Part shown: piece after piece, positions 9,017 through 17,061 of the stretch | How the letters are laid out: each line of letters opens with the position of its first letter | Numbering within the stretch: position 1 is the first letter of the stretch | Origin: Desulfobacterales bacterium | GTDB taxonomy: Bacteria; Desulfobacterota; Desulfobacteria; Desulfobacterales; JAHDSC01 | Direction of reading: 5' to 3' | Assembly: GCA_016931455.1 (NCBI GenBank) | Contig: JAFGES010000112.1 | Coordinates: forward strand, 1-33,273 | Length of the DNA: 33,273 nt | Translations under genes and position numbers: made by a program | Notes under the pieces: model-generated | The model's input: only the letters and a program-made list of their open reading frames with translations | Database searches by the model: none | Told to the model about the DNA's origin: nothing

Positions 9017-12000
9017 TTATGCGATCAGCTGCAACCAGACCCGTAATAACTCACTTACGCCCCAGGCCTGTGCATCACATCCACGTTGCTGATGCGGAAA
9101 ATCTCCATCTAAGATTTCCGGAAGTTGGCCGACACATCCCCGACAAATCAAGCGTGTACTACTGGAGAGCCAAGATAGAGCGGTTTCTTTGCTGCTCTCG
9201 CCATAAGCCTTAACCCAAGCTTCACAAAATGTCGGAAAAAGCCATGTCCAAGCGGTACCATTATGATAAGCGGGTTTACGGCTGGTGTCTTCATCGCCTG
9301 CATATCTTCCTTGATAAGGATGATTTGGATTGTTGATCACATTTCCGTGATGAACAATTTTGAGGGGATATTGAACATCTCGATCGGCAAGGCTTCGAAT
9401 GGCACCGGGAACTAATAGTTCTTCACAAGTCGCCACAATCTTTCGACAAATACGCTTTTCAGCAACAGCTCCCATCGTCACGGCTAAAAGTTGATTCGGT
9501 CGTAAGGCATCATCACGCTCGGCCTGTATAGCAGATACGCCGGGATGGGCGTGGAGACAATCAGACAGGTAGCCTTCCTTTTCAATCCAAAACAACTCAA
9601 AAATCGATCTTTGAACGAGACGAGCCATATTTTTCCAATCGCTTCGGCCTGCGGGGGAATCGATTTGACCTAAAAATGATAATGCAAAATACCATAACGC
9701 CTGGATTTCAATCGGATATCCTTCGCGTGGGGTACCCGCCGGATAATTCGTGTCCATCCAAGTAAAATGGGCGGGACTGAATATAAGTCCGGATTCCGGA
9801 TCCATTCGTATGCCGTTTTTCGTACCATGAATAAAGGCTCGCACGATTGAAAAAAGAACCTGACGCAGTGTTCGATCACCGCACGGTAATTCGAGAAAGG
9901 CATCGTTTCCTTCGATGTGGACCAGATCGGCGCTTGATACGAAAAACCAAAGCGGAGCATCCGTAGTATCACGATTTCCGGCATCTGTTCCCTTAATCAT
10001 ATTTGGAAGCGTGCCATTTTCCTCATATTGCCCGAACTGCTTTAAAATAGCGCCGGCATCTTCGCTTCTTTTTAATGCAATTAACCCTCGCGCAAAGATG
10101 AGTGAATCACGTCCCCAATCAAGAAACCAAGGGTATCCTGCAATCACCGTTTTCAAACTTGCCCGCTTGACAAGAAAATGTTCCAATGCTTGTTGAAAAA
10201 CTTCAATAGGTTCCCGAAAAATATTTTCCTCAAAGACCGCAGGTTCCAAATTCCAATCAAACGGCTGAAGAGATAATGGTTTAGAATCGCATGAATCTCC
10301 AATGCATGCCGTCAATTCCACCGTCTGCTTACCTTTCAGGGATGCAAAAAAATAACCTGGACTAAACAGATCCGAATCAGGATCTAGACCTCGTTCGGCC
10401 TCAACCGGATGATTCACCATATAATTCCATTCCGGTTGCCATACAAAGCTTCCTGTTGATATTCCAACACTCAGTGTATGTTCAGGCTCCGGTGCGAAAA
10501 CAAAGCCCTTGGAATGGGATGTCACGGCTTGCGGCCAGATATGTTCCGGCCCCATATATGCTTTAGTTGTATCATGAAAACTACGGTTTTCGATATCCGG
10601 ACGCAGAATAAGACGAATAGGTTTTTTATCGTCAAGCTTCCCGGCTTGCTTTTGGGCCGGCTGACGCCGAAAAACAATCCGCATGGCATTTTGGCCGCTC
10701 ACCATTTCAATCATAATGATCAGTAAAATATGCTCGCCCTGACCCGTCGGAATATAGTATCGCCAGAATGCCCGAGATTGGGTATCAAAGCAAAATGAAT
10801 GAAAACAATCAAAGCGAATCTCCTGCGAATAGTCTTGAAAAACAATCCAGGCGCGACAGCGTGTCAACATGATCCAGCGATCTTCGGGAAATTCAGGGTT
10901 CAAATTTGCTGCCAGCAATGCATCATATCGACTGCCGAGTTTTCCCCAATCAACGGAAGCCCGCAGCATTCCACCTCTGCCATTGGTTCCAAGAAAAAGA
11001 AGAGATTTTTGCTGCAATTGCGTCCGGTTAAAAACTATTTTGACCTTGGCTGCTTCCGGATGCGAAAGAAATAGAATCGGAGCCTTGACATGTTCACATC
11101 GTCCAAGCGTATACACCGACATTTTAAGTGTGTAGGTTTGATGGATTTCAGGTGTATGCAATGGTAAAAAAAGAACAAAAAATGATCCATCGGCACTCCG
11201 TAAACTGTTTTCCTGTGCAAGGCATCGACTATTGCCCATCATTTTTGCTCGGAAAGCAGTGTCGGATCGAATCAATAAAAAATGCTCCGGAGGTACCATC
11301 ACTTCGCGCCTCGCATCCCGCGGCCATTGCCAAGTAATCACCCGCGGCTCAAGGCTCAAATGATTCAGATGACGACAAAATTCCAACGGATCTTCAAAAA
11401 GTTGACATGCAGCCTCATCCGGATCAAACTCTCCCAAATCTTGAGTTCCATTATAGTATCGAAAAATATCAAGGGCCTTAGCATGCAGACATTGTTTTTC
11501 AATACGCTTTGGAAGCAAAAATCTTTTATTTGAATTTCGATAAACAAGATCGATATCGCTGTAATCATCAGTTAAGCAGAGAACCTGGCCGGGGTCAAGA
11601 AGATAAGTATGATTGGAACCCGATGGGTTGACACTGATTTTCTCTTTGGTAAGCAGATCTATATATACGGTGCCGGACATGCCGACTTGCCGTGTATCCC
11701 AACAACCCAAATTTTGCTTCACGTCGTCGAGGTTTACAATGATCAAAAGCTTCTTTCCGGTGGGAAGATGGTGGCGCAACAAGCCCACTTGGTTTCCTCC
11801 GTCTTTTTGAACAAGTGCCAATTTCACCTGGTCGTGGAACGTGGGATGGTTTTTAAGCAATTGGTTGATCCGTCGAATATGATCCACCTGGTTGCATTCC
11901 GCTCCCCAATTCAAGGATGGAGAACCATGTACATTTATTTTTTCAGTAGCATACCATTCCACACCATTGGCAAAACCAAAAGCTCCGTTTTGTGAAAAAA

Positions 12001-13318
12001 GGGCACATAAAGCCGTCCGCATACGTGCAAAGGTCTTTGACCGTGCTGCCAAACGAAGATTGTCGTGAGTTTCGGCAAAATGAACCAAGATTCCTTCACC
12101 ACTTGAAATTTCCCAATTTCTCGGCATATAGCTTTCAATTTGATAGCGGTCATAATTTTGAAAAAGTTCTGAATAAGCCCAATTAAAATTCGCCGTGTTC
12201 AAAATTTCCTGCATCAATGAAATTTCGCCGCCAAGTCCTTCCAGAAGAAAAATGGTGTCCGGGTATTGGTCGCGGACAACGGCAACAATATACTTCCATG
12301 CCGGCACCGGAATCATATAACCCGCATCCCCTCGGAACCCGTCGACACCTCGCCGGCACCATGTTATAAATATATCGGCCATATATTGCCACAAATCTTT
12401 ATGGGTATAGTCAAGACGGGTAAGGTCTTCCCAAATTACTCCCCAGGCACCGGGAACCTCTATTCGACCTTCCGAATCTCTAGCCAGCCATTGCGGATGG
12501 GTTTCATGAAGGCTGGCAGCCCATCCGGTATGGTTTATTGCAATATCGATAAAAATTTTAGCATTCCGAGCATGGATGGCACCTACTAGTTCAATAAATT
12601 GTTCCAAAGGCGTTGCGCGAGGATCAAATTCCGCCAACGCCGGATCAATGGCTGTAAAATGAAGTGCGGCATAGGGATTTCCAAATCGTCCCATGCGAGC
12701 ATAAGTTGTCGGTGTAGGATGTACCGGAAGAAGTTGCAGGATATTGCAGCCCATTTCTCCGATAATAAAATCAAGTTCCTTGATTAAATCACGAAAAGTA
12801 CCCGACGGTGGAATCACCGTATAGCCGGTGCGGTCAAGGGTTTGTATCAAAATTTCTTCTGAGGGTTTAGGAACCGCATCACCCTTTTTATTCGGGCCGA
12901 ATTGCCGAACAAAAGTATTATAAATGATATTGGCACAGCAAGTGTCGGCCGGTTCTACATTGATTACTGTGTTTGCTCCGGAGGGCCAAACCGGATTGGA
13001 CTCCCCTTCTTTCAGAAAAAAACATTTGCCTTCAAAATGTCCGACTTCACAAAGAGGGATTGATACCTTAAAATGTCGATCATCTATTTGTTTCATGGGA
13101 ATATCGAACCAGTCACTTCCGAGTGGAGGCACATTATCCCGTACCTCTCTGATAATCTCTCGACGTGAAGTTTCGATATGACCGATGTTTGTGCGAAGCC
13201 AAGCACTGCCCTTATCACTTTGAGGCAAAATAAGAGTAAAATCCTGGATATCACCACAAAACTTAAGAAGTCTTTTTCCAGGCACCGGGATTTGCGTGAT
13301 ATGATAGAAGTTATTCAT
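9017..13318 (-). CDS. bifunctional GH13 / amylo-alpha-1,6-glucosidase glycogen debranching enzyme
   Basis: Large cytoplasmic debranching enzyme with two catalytic modules, arranged like eukaryotic AGL. The N-terminal GH13 module shows D258 in DIAINHTG, nucleophile D331 in GFRGDAGY, E360 in LLEGLGG and D419 in FAETHDN. The C-terminal GH133 module shows DWGRDSLI starting at D1067 and YHNGTAWTW near residue 1350. The expected job is 4-alpha-glucanotransferase (or amylase-like) action followed by alpha-1,6-glucosidase trimming. I chose the ATG at 13318: AAAGAG lies nine bases upstream, and the residues before it do not look conserved. An in-frame TTG at 13399 would add 27 residues. It is the first gene of the glycogen operon, 34 bases ahead of glgP. 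Which activity the GH13 module has cannot be settled from motifs. Confidence 0.88.
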   Translation of the reverse strand: MNNFYHITQIPVPGKRLLKFCGDIQDFTLILPQSDKGSAWLRTNIGHIETSRREIIREVRDNVPPLGSDWFDIPMKQIDDRHFKVSIPLCEVGHFEGKCFFLKEGESNPVWPSGANTVINVEPADTCCANIIYNTFVRQFGPNKKGDAVPKPSEEILIQTLDRTGYTVIPPSGTFRDLIKELDFIIGEMGCNILQLLPVHPTPTTYARMGRFGNPYAALHFTAIDPALAEFDPRATPLEQFIELVGAIHARNAKIFIDIAINHTGWAASLHETHPQWLARDSEGRIEVPGAWGVIWEDLTRLDYTHKDLWQYMADIFITWCRRGVDGFRGDAGYMIPVPAWKYIVAVVRDQYPDTIFLLEGLGGEISLMQEILNTANFNWAYSELFQNYDRYQIESYMPRNWEISSGEGILVHFAETHDNLRLAARSKTFARMRTALCALFSQNGAFGFANGVEWYATEKINVHGSPSLNWGAECNQVDHIRRINQLLKNHPTFHDQVKLALVQKDGGNQVGLLRHHLPTGKKLLIIVNLDDVKQNLGCWDTRQVGMSGTVYIDLLTKEKISVNPSGSNHTYLLDPGQVLCLTDDYSDIDLVYRNSNKRFLLPKRIEKQCLHAKALDIFRYYNGTQDLGEFDPDEAACQLFEDPLEFCRHLNHLSLEPRVITWQWPRDARREVMVPPEHFLLIRSDTAFRAKMMGNSRCLAQENSLRSADGSFFVLFLPLHTPEIHQTYTLKMSVYTLGRCEHVKAPILFLSHPEAAKVKIVFNRTQLQQKSLLFLGTNGRGGMLRASVDWGKLGSRYDALLAANLNPEFPEDRWIMLTRCRAWIVFQDYSQEIRFDCFHSFCFDTQSRAFWRYYIPTGQGEHILLIIMIEMVSGQNAMRIVFRRQPAQKQAGKLDDKKPIRLILRPDIENRSFHDTTKAYMGPEHIWPQAVTSHSKGFVFAPEPEHTLSVGISTGSFVWQPEWNYMVNHPVEAERGLDPDSDLFSPGYFFASLKGKQTVELTACIGDSCDSKPLSLQPFDWNLEPAVFEENIFREPIEVFQQALEHFLVKRASLKTVIAGYPWFLDWGRDSLIFARGLIALKRSEDAGAILKQFGQYEENGTLPNMIKGTDAGNRDTTDAPLWFFVSSADLVHIEGNDAFLELPCGDRTLRQVLFSIVRAFIHGTKNGIRMDPESGLIFSPAHFTWMDTNYPAGTPREGYPIEIQALWYFALSFLGQIDSPAGRSDWKNMARLVQRSIFELFWIEKEGYLSDCLHAHPGVSAIQAERDDALRPNQLLAVTMGAVAEKRICRKIVATCEELLVPGAIRSLADRDVQYPLKIVHHGNVINNPNHPYQGRYAGDEDTSRKPAYHNGTAWTWLFPTFCEAWVKAYGESSKETALSWLSSSTRLICRGCVGQLPEILDGDFPHQQRGCDAQAWGVSELLRVWLQLIA

Positions 13319-13804
13319 ATTGTTATACTCTTTATTTTTGAAACAGTTCGTATCATAGTTTAAAATGCTATGTCTTATATTGAAGAAATGGCCATCCAAG
13401 GCAAACTGATGCGCGCCCTTTTTCTATCATCTATATATTATACAGTTCCTGACAAATGAAATAAAAAATAAATTAAAAGAGGATTATCTTTCGGTCTATC
13501 ATGGCGAGAAGGGAGGGAAATTTTGATTTTGTTCAGCAAATTGTAAAAATCTTTTTTGAATTTTTCATATCTTAATAAAACTCATGACCGGAAGATACAA
13601 TCATTCGGAAACCATCTTAAAAATATGACCTGAATATAATATCTTAGACCGCCCGATTTGGATAAAATTAAAAATCTTGGATTGAAGCTAAAGGGAAATA
13701 TCACCATTGGACCGCACTCCGATAAACAGTGTGAGCGACTTGCTGCAATATATTCGATAGCTCTTCGAATTTTTACAATATCGAATTTATATTCTCGCGC
13801 TGAT
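13319..13804 (-). other. 486-base non-coding leader of the glycogen operon
   Basis: No credible coding region on either strand. It holds the presumed promoter of the glycogen operon. On the minus strand a perfect TATAAT occurs at 13442-13437, about 120 bases before the ATG, but I see no good -35 at proper spacing. A short inverted repeat (ATTCGA at 13752-13757 with TCGAAT at 13765-13770) is followed by T-residues on the plus strand, where no gene would use it. The rest is AT-rich without recognised structure. Confidence 0.4.
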
Positions 13805-13993
13805 TTATTTTGATTTCGCTAAGCATAAGGGGCGAAAAACGCATTCTTTCTGATCGCAATAACCATTTGCCGTACCAAAACAGTCAAAATTTCCCTCGGC
13901 CCTTTGAATTTCTCGGATCAAATCGACTTTTTTTTTCCCGAAGGAATTTATGCCAAGGTTTTTTGCCATTCGGCGAACCTCCGACATTTTCAT
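13805..13993 (-). CDS. small SAP/Rho-N-like protein with four-Cys C-terminus
   Basis: A 62-residue protein. The N-terminal half (about 1-33, VRRMAKNLGI then KKKVDLIREIQRAEG) resembles the helix-extended-helix SAP or Rho_N nucleic-acid-binding fold. The C-terminal half holds C38, C46, C51 and C57, in the pattern C-x7-C-x4-C-x5-C, suggesting a small metal or Fe-S site. I recall similar short proteins in Desulfobacterota genomes annotated as SAP domain-containing. An AAGGAG lies seven bases before the ATG. The protein at 15713-15988 repeats the same core (LIR-x-IQRAEGN-x-DCF and the same Cys spacing). A role in DNA or RNA binding is inference; partner unknown. Confidence 0.7.
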   Translation of the reverse strand: MKMSEVRRMAKNLGINSFGKKKVDLIREIQRAEGNFDCFGTANGYCDQKECVFRPLCLAKSK

Positions 13994-14085
13994 TTATTTT
14001 GCTCCTTTAGATCAAAAATCAAAAATTAACATTCCAACTCAACTCTATTGTCGGCGTGGAGATGACGATAAAACCGTAACTCTGA

Positions 14086-14502
14086 TTATGAACCCTGAGT
14101 ATAAGGTTGCATATAATATCTATTACTAATCGGGGCAAGAGGCAGCGTCGATCCCAAAATTTCGATTATTTTGCGCTTAAGCTTCTCGAAAGCAAAAAAG
14201 ATATTGATTACACTAACATCTTCAGGCAAATAACTCAAGTCATCCGGTAAGCTTTCATAAGCTGTGGTAAATAGAACGGGAATATTTGGAAACTTCTGTT
14301 TAATATCCAGAAATGTCTTCCAACTCATCCTTCCGTATAAATAAAGATCAAGCAATACCAAATTCGGAGGTGATTCGTTAAAGCATTCCCACATCAGTTC
14401 AACATTGCCGACACTGACAATTTCAAAGCCCTCATAGGTTAACACCTCTGAAAGAAGCTCACGGATATAGGGTTGATCGTTTAAAATTAAAATTTTTGCC
14501 AT
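14086..14502 (-). CDS. single-domain response-regulator receiver protein
   Basis: CheY-like receiver of 138 residues with no output domain. Beta-1 reads ILILNDQ, giving N8-D9 where most receivers have an acidic pair. The phosphoacceptor is D52 in LLDLYL, and the switch Thr is T79/T80 in VLFTTAY. The usual Lys of the beta-5 KPF motif is replaced: the aligned segment reads FFAF near 102-105. Start supported by GAGG eight bases upstream. One copy of a 64-base structured element lies 117 bases upstream of the start codon. No histidine kinase is encoded nearby. It may act by protein-protein contact with neighbouring small proteins; phosphorylation competence is uncertain given the missing Lys. Confidence 0.82.
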   Translation of the reverse strand: MAKILILNDQPYIRELLSEVLTYEGFEIVSVGNVELMWECFNESPPNLVLLDLYLYGRMSWKTFLDIKQKFPNIPVLFTTAYESLPDDLSYLPEDVSVINIFFAFEKLKRKIIEILGSTLPLAPISNRYYMQPYTQGS

Positions 14503-14933
14503 TTTATTTTCCTCTTCTCTATCATAGCAGATTCCGTACCTGATCGTTGGGGGTTACACGGCCTACTGATATTAAAAAGTCTGTCATTATTTGTATTACT
14601 ATTACAATTTTTCTTCTTATTGTCTATAAGGAGAAGGCGTTATTTTTATAGGCAAAACTCCCAAGCATCGGGAATTTATCCTGTTTTTATTCGTCAAAAA
14701 TTAAGAGGAATTTGTTATGTATCAATTATTTTTCATGTCCCTAATCCGGATAAACCGGAAAAGCTGAAAACTCAAGAGGGAAACATGTGGCATATAATAA
14801 ATAACTTAAATGTTAAGAGGATATATCTGTTTTTTATAAATTTTGACTATTTTTGTCATAGATTAACATATTTGTGTAATTTTTTAACCTAGGAATAAAA
14901 ATTGTATGATTAAAAAAAAGCCGAAAATCACAT
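14503..14933 (-). other. 431-base intergenic region holding structured element copy A
   Basis: Lies between the STAS-like gene and the receiver gene, both on the minus strand. It contains copy A of the 64-base element at 14620-14683, given separately. A small 5-bp hairpin (TCCGG 14745-14749 with CCGGA 14755-14759) is present without a following T-run. A 90-codon reading frame on the plus strand overlaps copy A and shows no recognisable protein features, so I treat the region as non-coding. Confidence 0.4.
14620..14683 (-). promoter_or_regulatory. 64-base conserved element, copy A
   Basis: Aligns without gaps to 16087-16150, with 44 of 64 bases identical by hand count. On the minus strand the order is AGGATAAA, then TTCCC - 7 bases - GGGAG, then CCTATAAAAAT, then TATAGACAA. 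AGG and CCT can pair outside TCCC/GGGA across an internal loop, and GGAG can instead pair with CTCC further downstream. It may be a promoter with a dyad operator (TATAAA as -10) or a structured RNA leader. It sits 117 bases upstream of the receiver gene start. Confidence 0.5.
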
Positions 14934-15224
14934 TTAGAAAGATATAGTTTTTTCAGGGACAATTTGGTTAGCGTGTTCACCCGTAAAGAGTATATTAAGA
15001 GGAAGGCCGTTTAAATTGGAAAGATTTTTCTTAAAAACATCTTGTCCAAAGGGAATTATATTTCCTATACAGCTGGTATGAATAATAACTCGATAAACAT
15101 TATTGCAGCTTTTTTTTAAAACATTAATCAATTCGCAAGCCGAAGAACCATCAAAATCACCCATCAGCTTTAGATGTAGATTATCATCATTACGATGCAT
15201 AAAAATTTTAAAATTTGCCGCCAT
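14934..15224 (-). CDS. STAS-like small protein
   Basis: A 96-residue protein resembling a STAS / anti-sigma-factor-antagonist domain. An N-terminal beta strand (LHLKLMGDFDGSSACELI at about 16-33) leads into a helix, then a second strand (YRVIIHTS) and helix, ending with a strand (LNILFTG). The DFDGSSA segment resembles the G-E-L-D loop of STAS proteins. The usual D-S-S/T-G phosphorylatable loop is not evident: the corresponding region reads CIGNIIPFG, so classical SpoIIAA-style phosphorylation is doubtful. It lies between the two receiver genes, on the same strand. I recall similar short proteins in Desulfobacterota. The fold assignment is moderate and the function unknown; a partner-switching role is inference from the fold and neighbours. 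Confidence 0.6.
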   Translation of the reverse strand: MAANFKIFMHRNDDNLHLKLMGDFDGSSACELINVLKKSCNNVYRVIIHTSCIGNIIPFGQDVFKKNLSNLNGLPLNILFTGEHANQIVPEKTISF

Positions 15225-15305
15225 TACCTAACCCCCTATTTTTCTATTAAAGTCAAATCGTTCAATTAAACAAGATGTACAGAAAAATGCCAAATCGTTT
15301 AAAGG

Positions 15306-15623
15306 TCATGAAACGCTTATTTTTTTACCCAATGCTGCGGTTACTGTTTGTTTTATTCGATATAATGCACTGACATTATTAATTATATAAACAAGAACCG
15401 GGAGATCCGGGCATTGTTTGTTAATATCCAAAAGAATCTTCCAACTTTCGTTTCCGTTTAGATAATGATCAATAAGAACTACATCGGGTTGCAAGTTTTT
15501 AAGCTGTTCCCACATATAAATTGTATTAACAACATGCCTGACCCTATACCCCTCAGTTGCCAACTCCATCAATAAAAGATCGGGAATATAAGGCCGATCA
15601 TCGACGATTAAGATTTTCGCCAT
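15306..15623 (-). CDS. truncated-type receiver (CheY-like) protein
   Basis: Receiver of 105 residues when started at the ATG at 15623, which has AAGGAG upstream; a reading frame extending to 15680 adds 19 non-conserved residues. D8-D9 (ILIVDD) and D52 (VLIDHYLNG) form a plausible acidic pocket. After beta-4 (LPVLVYI) the switch Thr is absent, and alpha-4/beta-5 with the KPF Lys is essentially missing. Compared with the neighbour at 14086-14502, about 20-30 residues are lost there while a C-terminal helix (QTVTAALGKK) remains. The two receivers share a common start (MAKIL, PYI, the M-W-E helix), so they are likely paralogues. It may be a pseudo-receiver or a protein docking module. Confidence 0.75.
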   Translation of the reverse strand: MAKILIVDDRPYIPDLLLMELATEGYRVRHVVNTIYMWEQLKNLQPDVVLIDHYLNGNESWKILLDINKQCPDLPVLVYIINNVSALYRIKQTVTAALGKKISVS

Positions 15624-15712
15624 TTTTTTCTCCTTAATCCCCCTTTCATTAGCCGGGATTAGGCAACATCTCATCCGCATGCAATTAAAATGCCATTTCT
15701 TTGGGGCATCAA

Positions 15713-15988
15713 TTACTTGCCCTCTATATTCGTGTTTTCAACGTTGCCGATACAATAAACATACCAAGCACACTCCGTCCTATCACAATATCCCTCTTTT
15801 CTCCGGAAACAGTCGATGTTACCTTCTGCTCGTTGAATACTTCTAATCAAGGCGGTTACATCTAAAAAATTTTCCTTTATATTTTTGTCTCCTTTGGGAA
15901 CAGACACTTTAGCGGTTTGATTTTCCATATTAAAATTTCCAGAAGGCTTGACGTTGTTTTGCTCTATATTCAGCATATCCTTAATCAT
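15713..15988 (-). CDS. small four-Cys protein, paralogue of the SAP-like protein
   Basis: A 91-residue protein whose second half (about 50-81) repeats the core of the 13805-13993 protein: ALIRSIQRAEGN, DCF, then the same C-x7-C-x4-C-x5-C spacing. The first 50 residues are Asn/Lys-rich and appear disordered; they replace the first SAP helix. The start is uncertain, since no strong ribosome-binding site precedes the ATG at 15988 and in-frame ATGs also occur at 15976 and 15928. It lies just upstream of the receiver gene at 15306-15623, mirroring the receiver/Cys-protein pairing on the other side of the STAS-like gene. Metal binding is inferred from the Cys spacing. Confidence 0.6.
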   Translation of the reverse strand: MIKDMLNIEQNNVKPSGNFNMENQTAKVSVPKGDKNIKENFLDVTALIRSIQRAEGNIDCFRRKEGYCDRTECAWYVYCIGNVENTNIEGK

Positions 15989-16086
15989 TATTTATTAGAC
16001 TCGAAATTTATCAATATTTGATCGTTTAATCATTTACGTTCATAAGATTTCATATTTCTTTTTAAAACTAATTTTTTTTTTTAAAT

Positions 16087-16150
16087 TTGTCTATAGGGGT
16101 AGGGATTCATTTTTATAGGTTCAATCCCTCTTAATTGGGATTTTATCCTA
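16087..16150 (-). promoter_or_regulatory. 64-base conserved element, copy B
   Basis: Second copy of the element at 14620-14683. On the minus strand it carries TAGG, then AATCCC - 8 bases - GGGATT (a perfect 6-bp stem), then CCTATAAAAAT, a second AATCCC, and CCTATAGACAA. The TAGG and CCTA flanks can pair outside the stem, and GGGATT can pair with either AATCCC, giving two mutually exclusive hairpins. It begins 34 bases past the stop of the 262-residue gene and ends 98 bases before the Cys-protein start at 15988. Regulatory role inferred from duplication and placement. Confidence 0.5.
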
Positions 16151-16184
16151 TATAATTGATTTTAGAGCTCTATCGTAAATGCTA

Positions 16185-16973
16185 CTACGCCTTCTGCATT
16201 AAAACCGCTTCTTTTAAACGTTGAAAAACGGAGGGCCCCTCGGTAGGAGCGGTGTGTTTTCCGGATGCAATCAGATTTATGAATTCTATCTTCTCCTTAT
16301 CGAAGATTCCAACTTGGTCATCAATAAATTTGAGCGTATCGTTCATTAGATTGTAGATGACCATCGGGCCGTACAGGATTTCCCCATTTTCCTTTTTTGT
16401 TGAAGCCCCGATAATTTTGTGATTGGCTATCCTCAGGCTCTTCGGAGGTGAAGTATACTCGAGCAATTCTGCAAAAAGAGAAAGACATTCAAGAACGCCC
16501 TCGGTATTTTTTAACTCAAGAGACGTCCGCCCCTCATTTTCGATTGCATCGAGATCGGATTTTTTAAAGCTAAGGTCCAACATCTCAATGGCTTCTTTTT
16601 GAATATCCTTGACGGATTCTTGTTTTTTGCTGATCACGACATCGCTGTCACTTAATATTTTAATTGCATTTCGGATATTAATCATCTCTTTGATTGTCGG
16701 ACTTTTGCGTAAAACAACATCTTTAACCGACGTTCGGTAAATCGGCAGATCATTATCAAGAACCAGTATTTTGCCCATGTTTACATCACCGCTCAAAACA
16801 TAAATTTCAAGATCCCTTTCTTTTCGAATTTGAGCTGAACGCAATTCAAGCAGGCTCCGCATGCTTTCCTTGTCAACTTTTTGAATGCTGTCCGGAGGGC
16901 CGATAGAATCAATTACTTTTTTTGTTAAGTGGTTGATTTGTATCTTTTTTAAAAGATTTTCCTTAAATGACAT
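16185..16973 (-). CDS. conserved protein of unknown function
   Basis: A 262-residue, mostly helical, soluble-looking protein with no signal peptide or membrane segment. I recognise no domain. It is rich in charged residues, with Lys/Glu-rich helices at about 85-150 (KSPTIKEMINIRNAIKIL and the following segment) and a C-terminal helix. I have an impression of similar sequences in Desulfobacterota but cannot name a family. Start supported by AAGGGGG four bases before the ATG. It is divergent from citrate synthase, with the palindrome at 17052-17075 between them, and is the first of six minus-strand genes leading toward the glycogen operon. Function not assigned. Confidence 0.7.
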   Translation of the reverse strand: MSFKENLLKKIQINHLTKKVIDSIGPPDSIQKVDKESMRSLLELRSAQIRKERDLEIYVLSGDVNMGKILVLDNDLPIYRTSVKDVVLRKSPTIKEMINIRNAIKILSDSDVVISKKQESVKDIQKEAIEMLDLSFKKSDLDAIENEGRTSLELKNTEGVLECLSLFAELLEYTSPPKSLRIANHKIIGASTKKENGEILYGPMVIYNLMNDTLKFIDDQVGIFDKEKIEFINLIASGKHTAPTEGPSVFQRLKEAVLMQKA

Positions 16974-17032
16974 AGTACCCCCTTATTCTAAAAATTAAAA
17001 AATTCTTCCTTATTTTGGTAGTTATAGATTTC

Positions 17033-17061
17033 TTGACGGCACAATTATATTAAAGTATAAG
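17033..17061 (+). promoter_or_regulatory. sigma-70-type promoter of citrate synthase
   Basis: TTGACG at 17033-17038 and TATAAG at 17056-17061 are separated by exactly 17 bases, each matching five of six consensus positions. Transcription would begin near 17068, leaving a leader of roughly 215 bases before the start codon at 17285. Confidence 0.6.

Noticed and set aside
13319-13399. N-terminal extension of the debranching enzyme from a TTG codon at 13399
   Set aside because: The 27 extra residues show no conserved pattern, TTG is a rare start, and the ATG at 13318 has its own AAAGAG at good spacing.
13752-13774. Small hairpin followed by T-residues on the plus strand
   Set aside because: No plus-strand gene ends upstream of it, the stem is only 6 AT-rich base pairs, and the minus-strand reading lacks a T-run.
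14620-14892. 90-codon plus-strand reading frame
   Set aside because: It overlaps structured element A, is opposite to all neighbouring genes, and shows no recognisable protein features.
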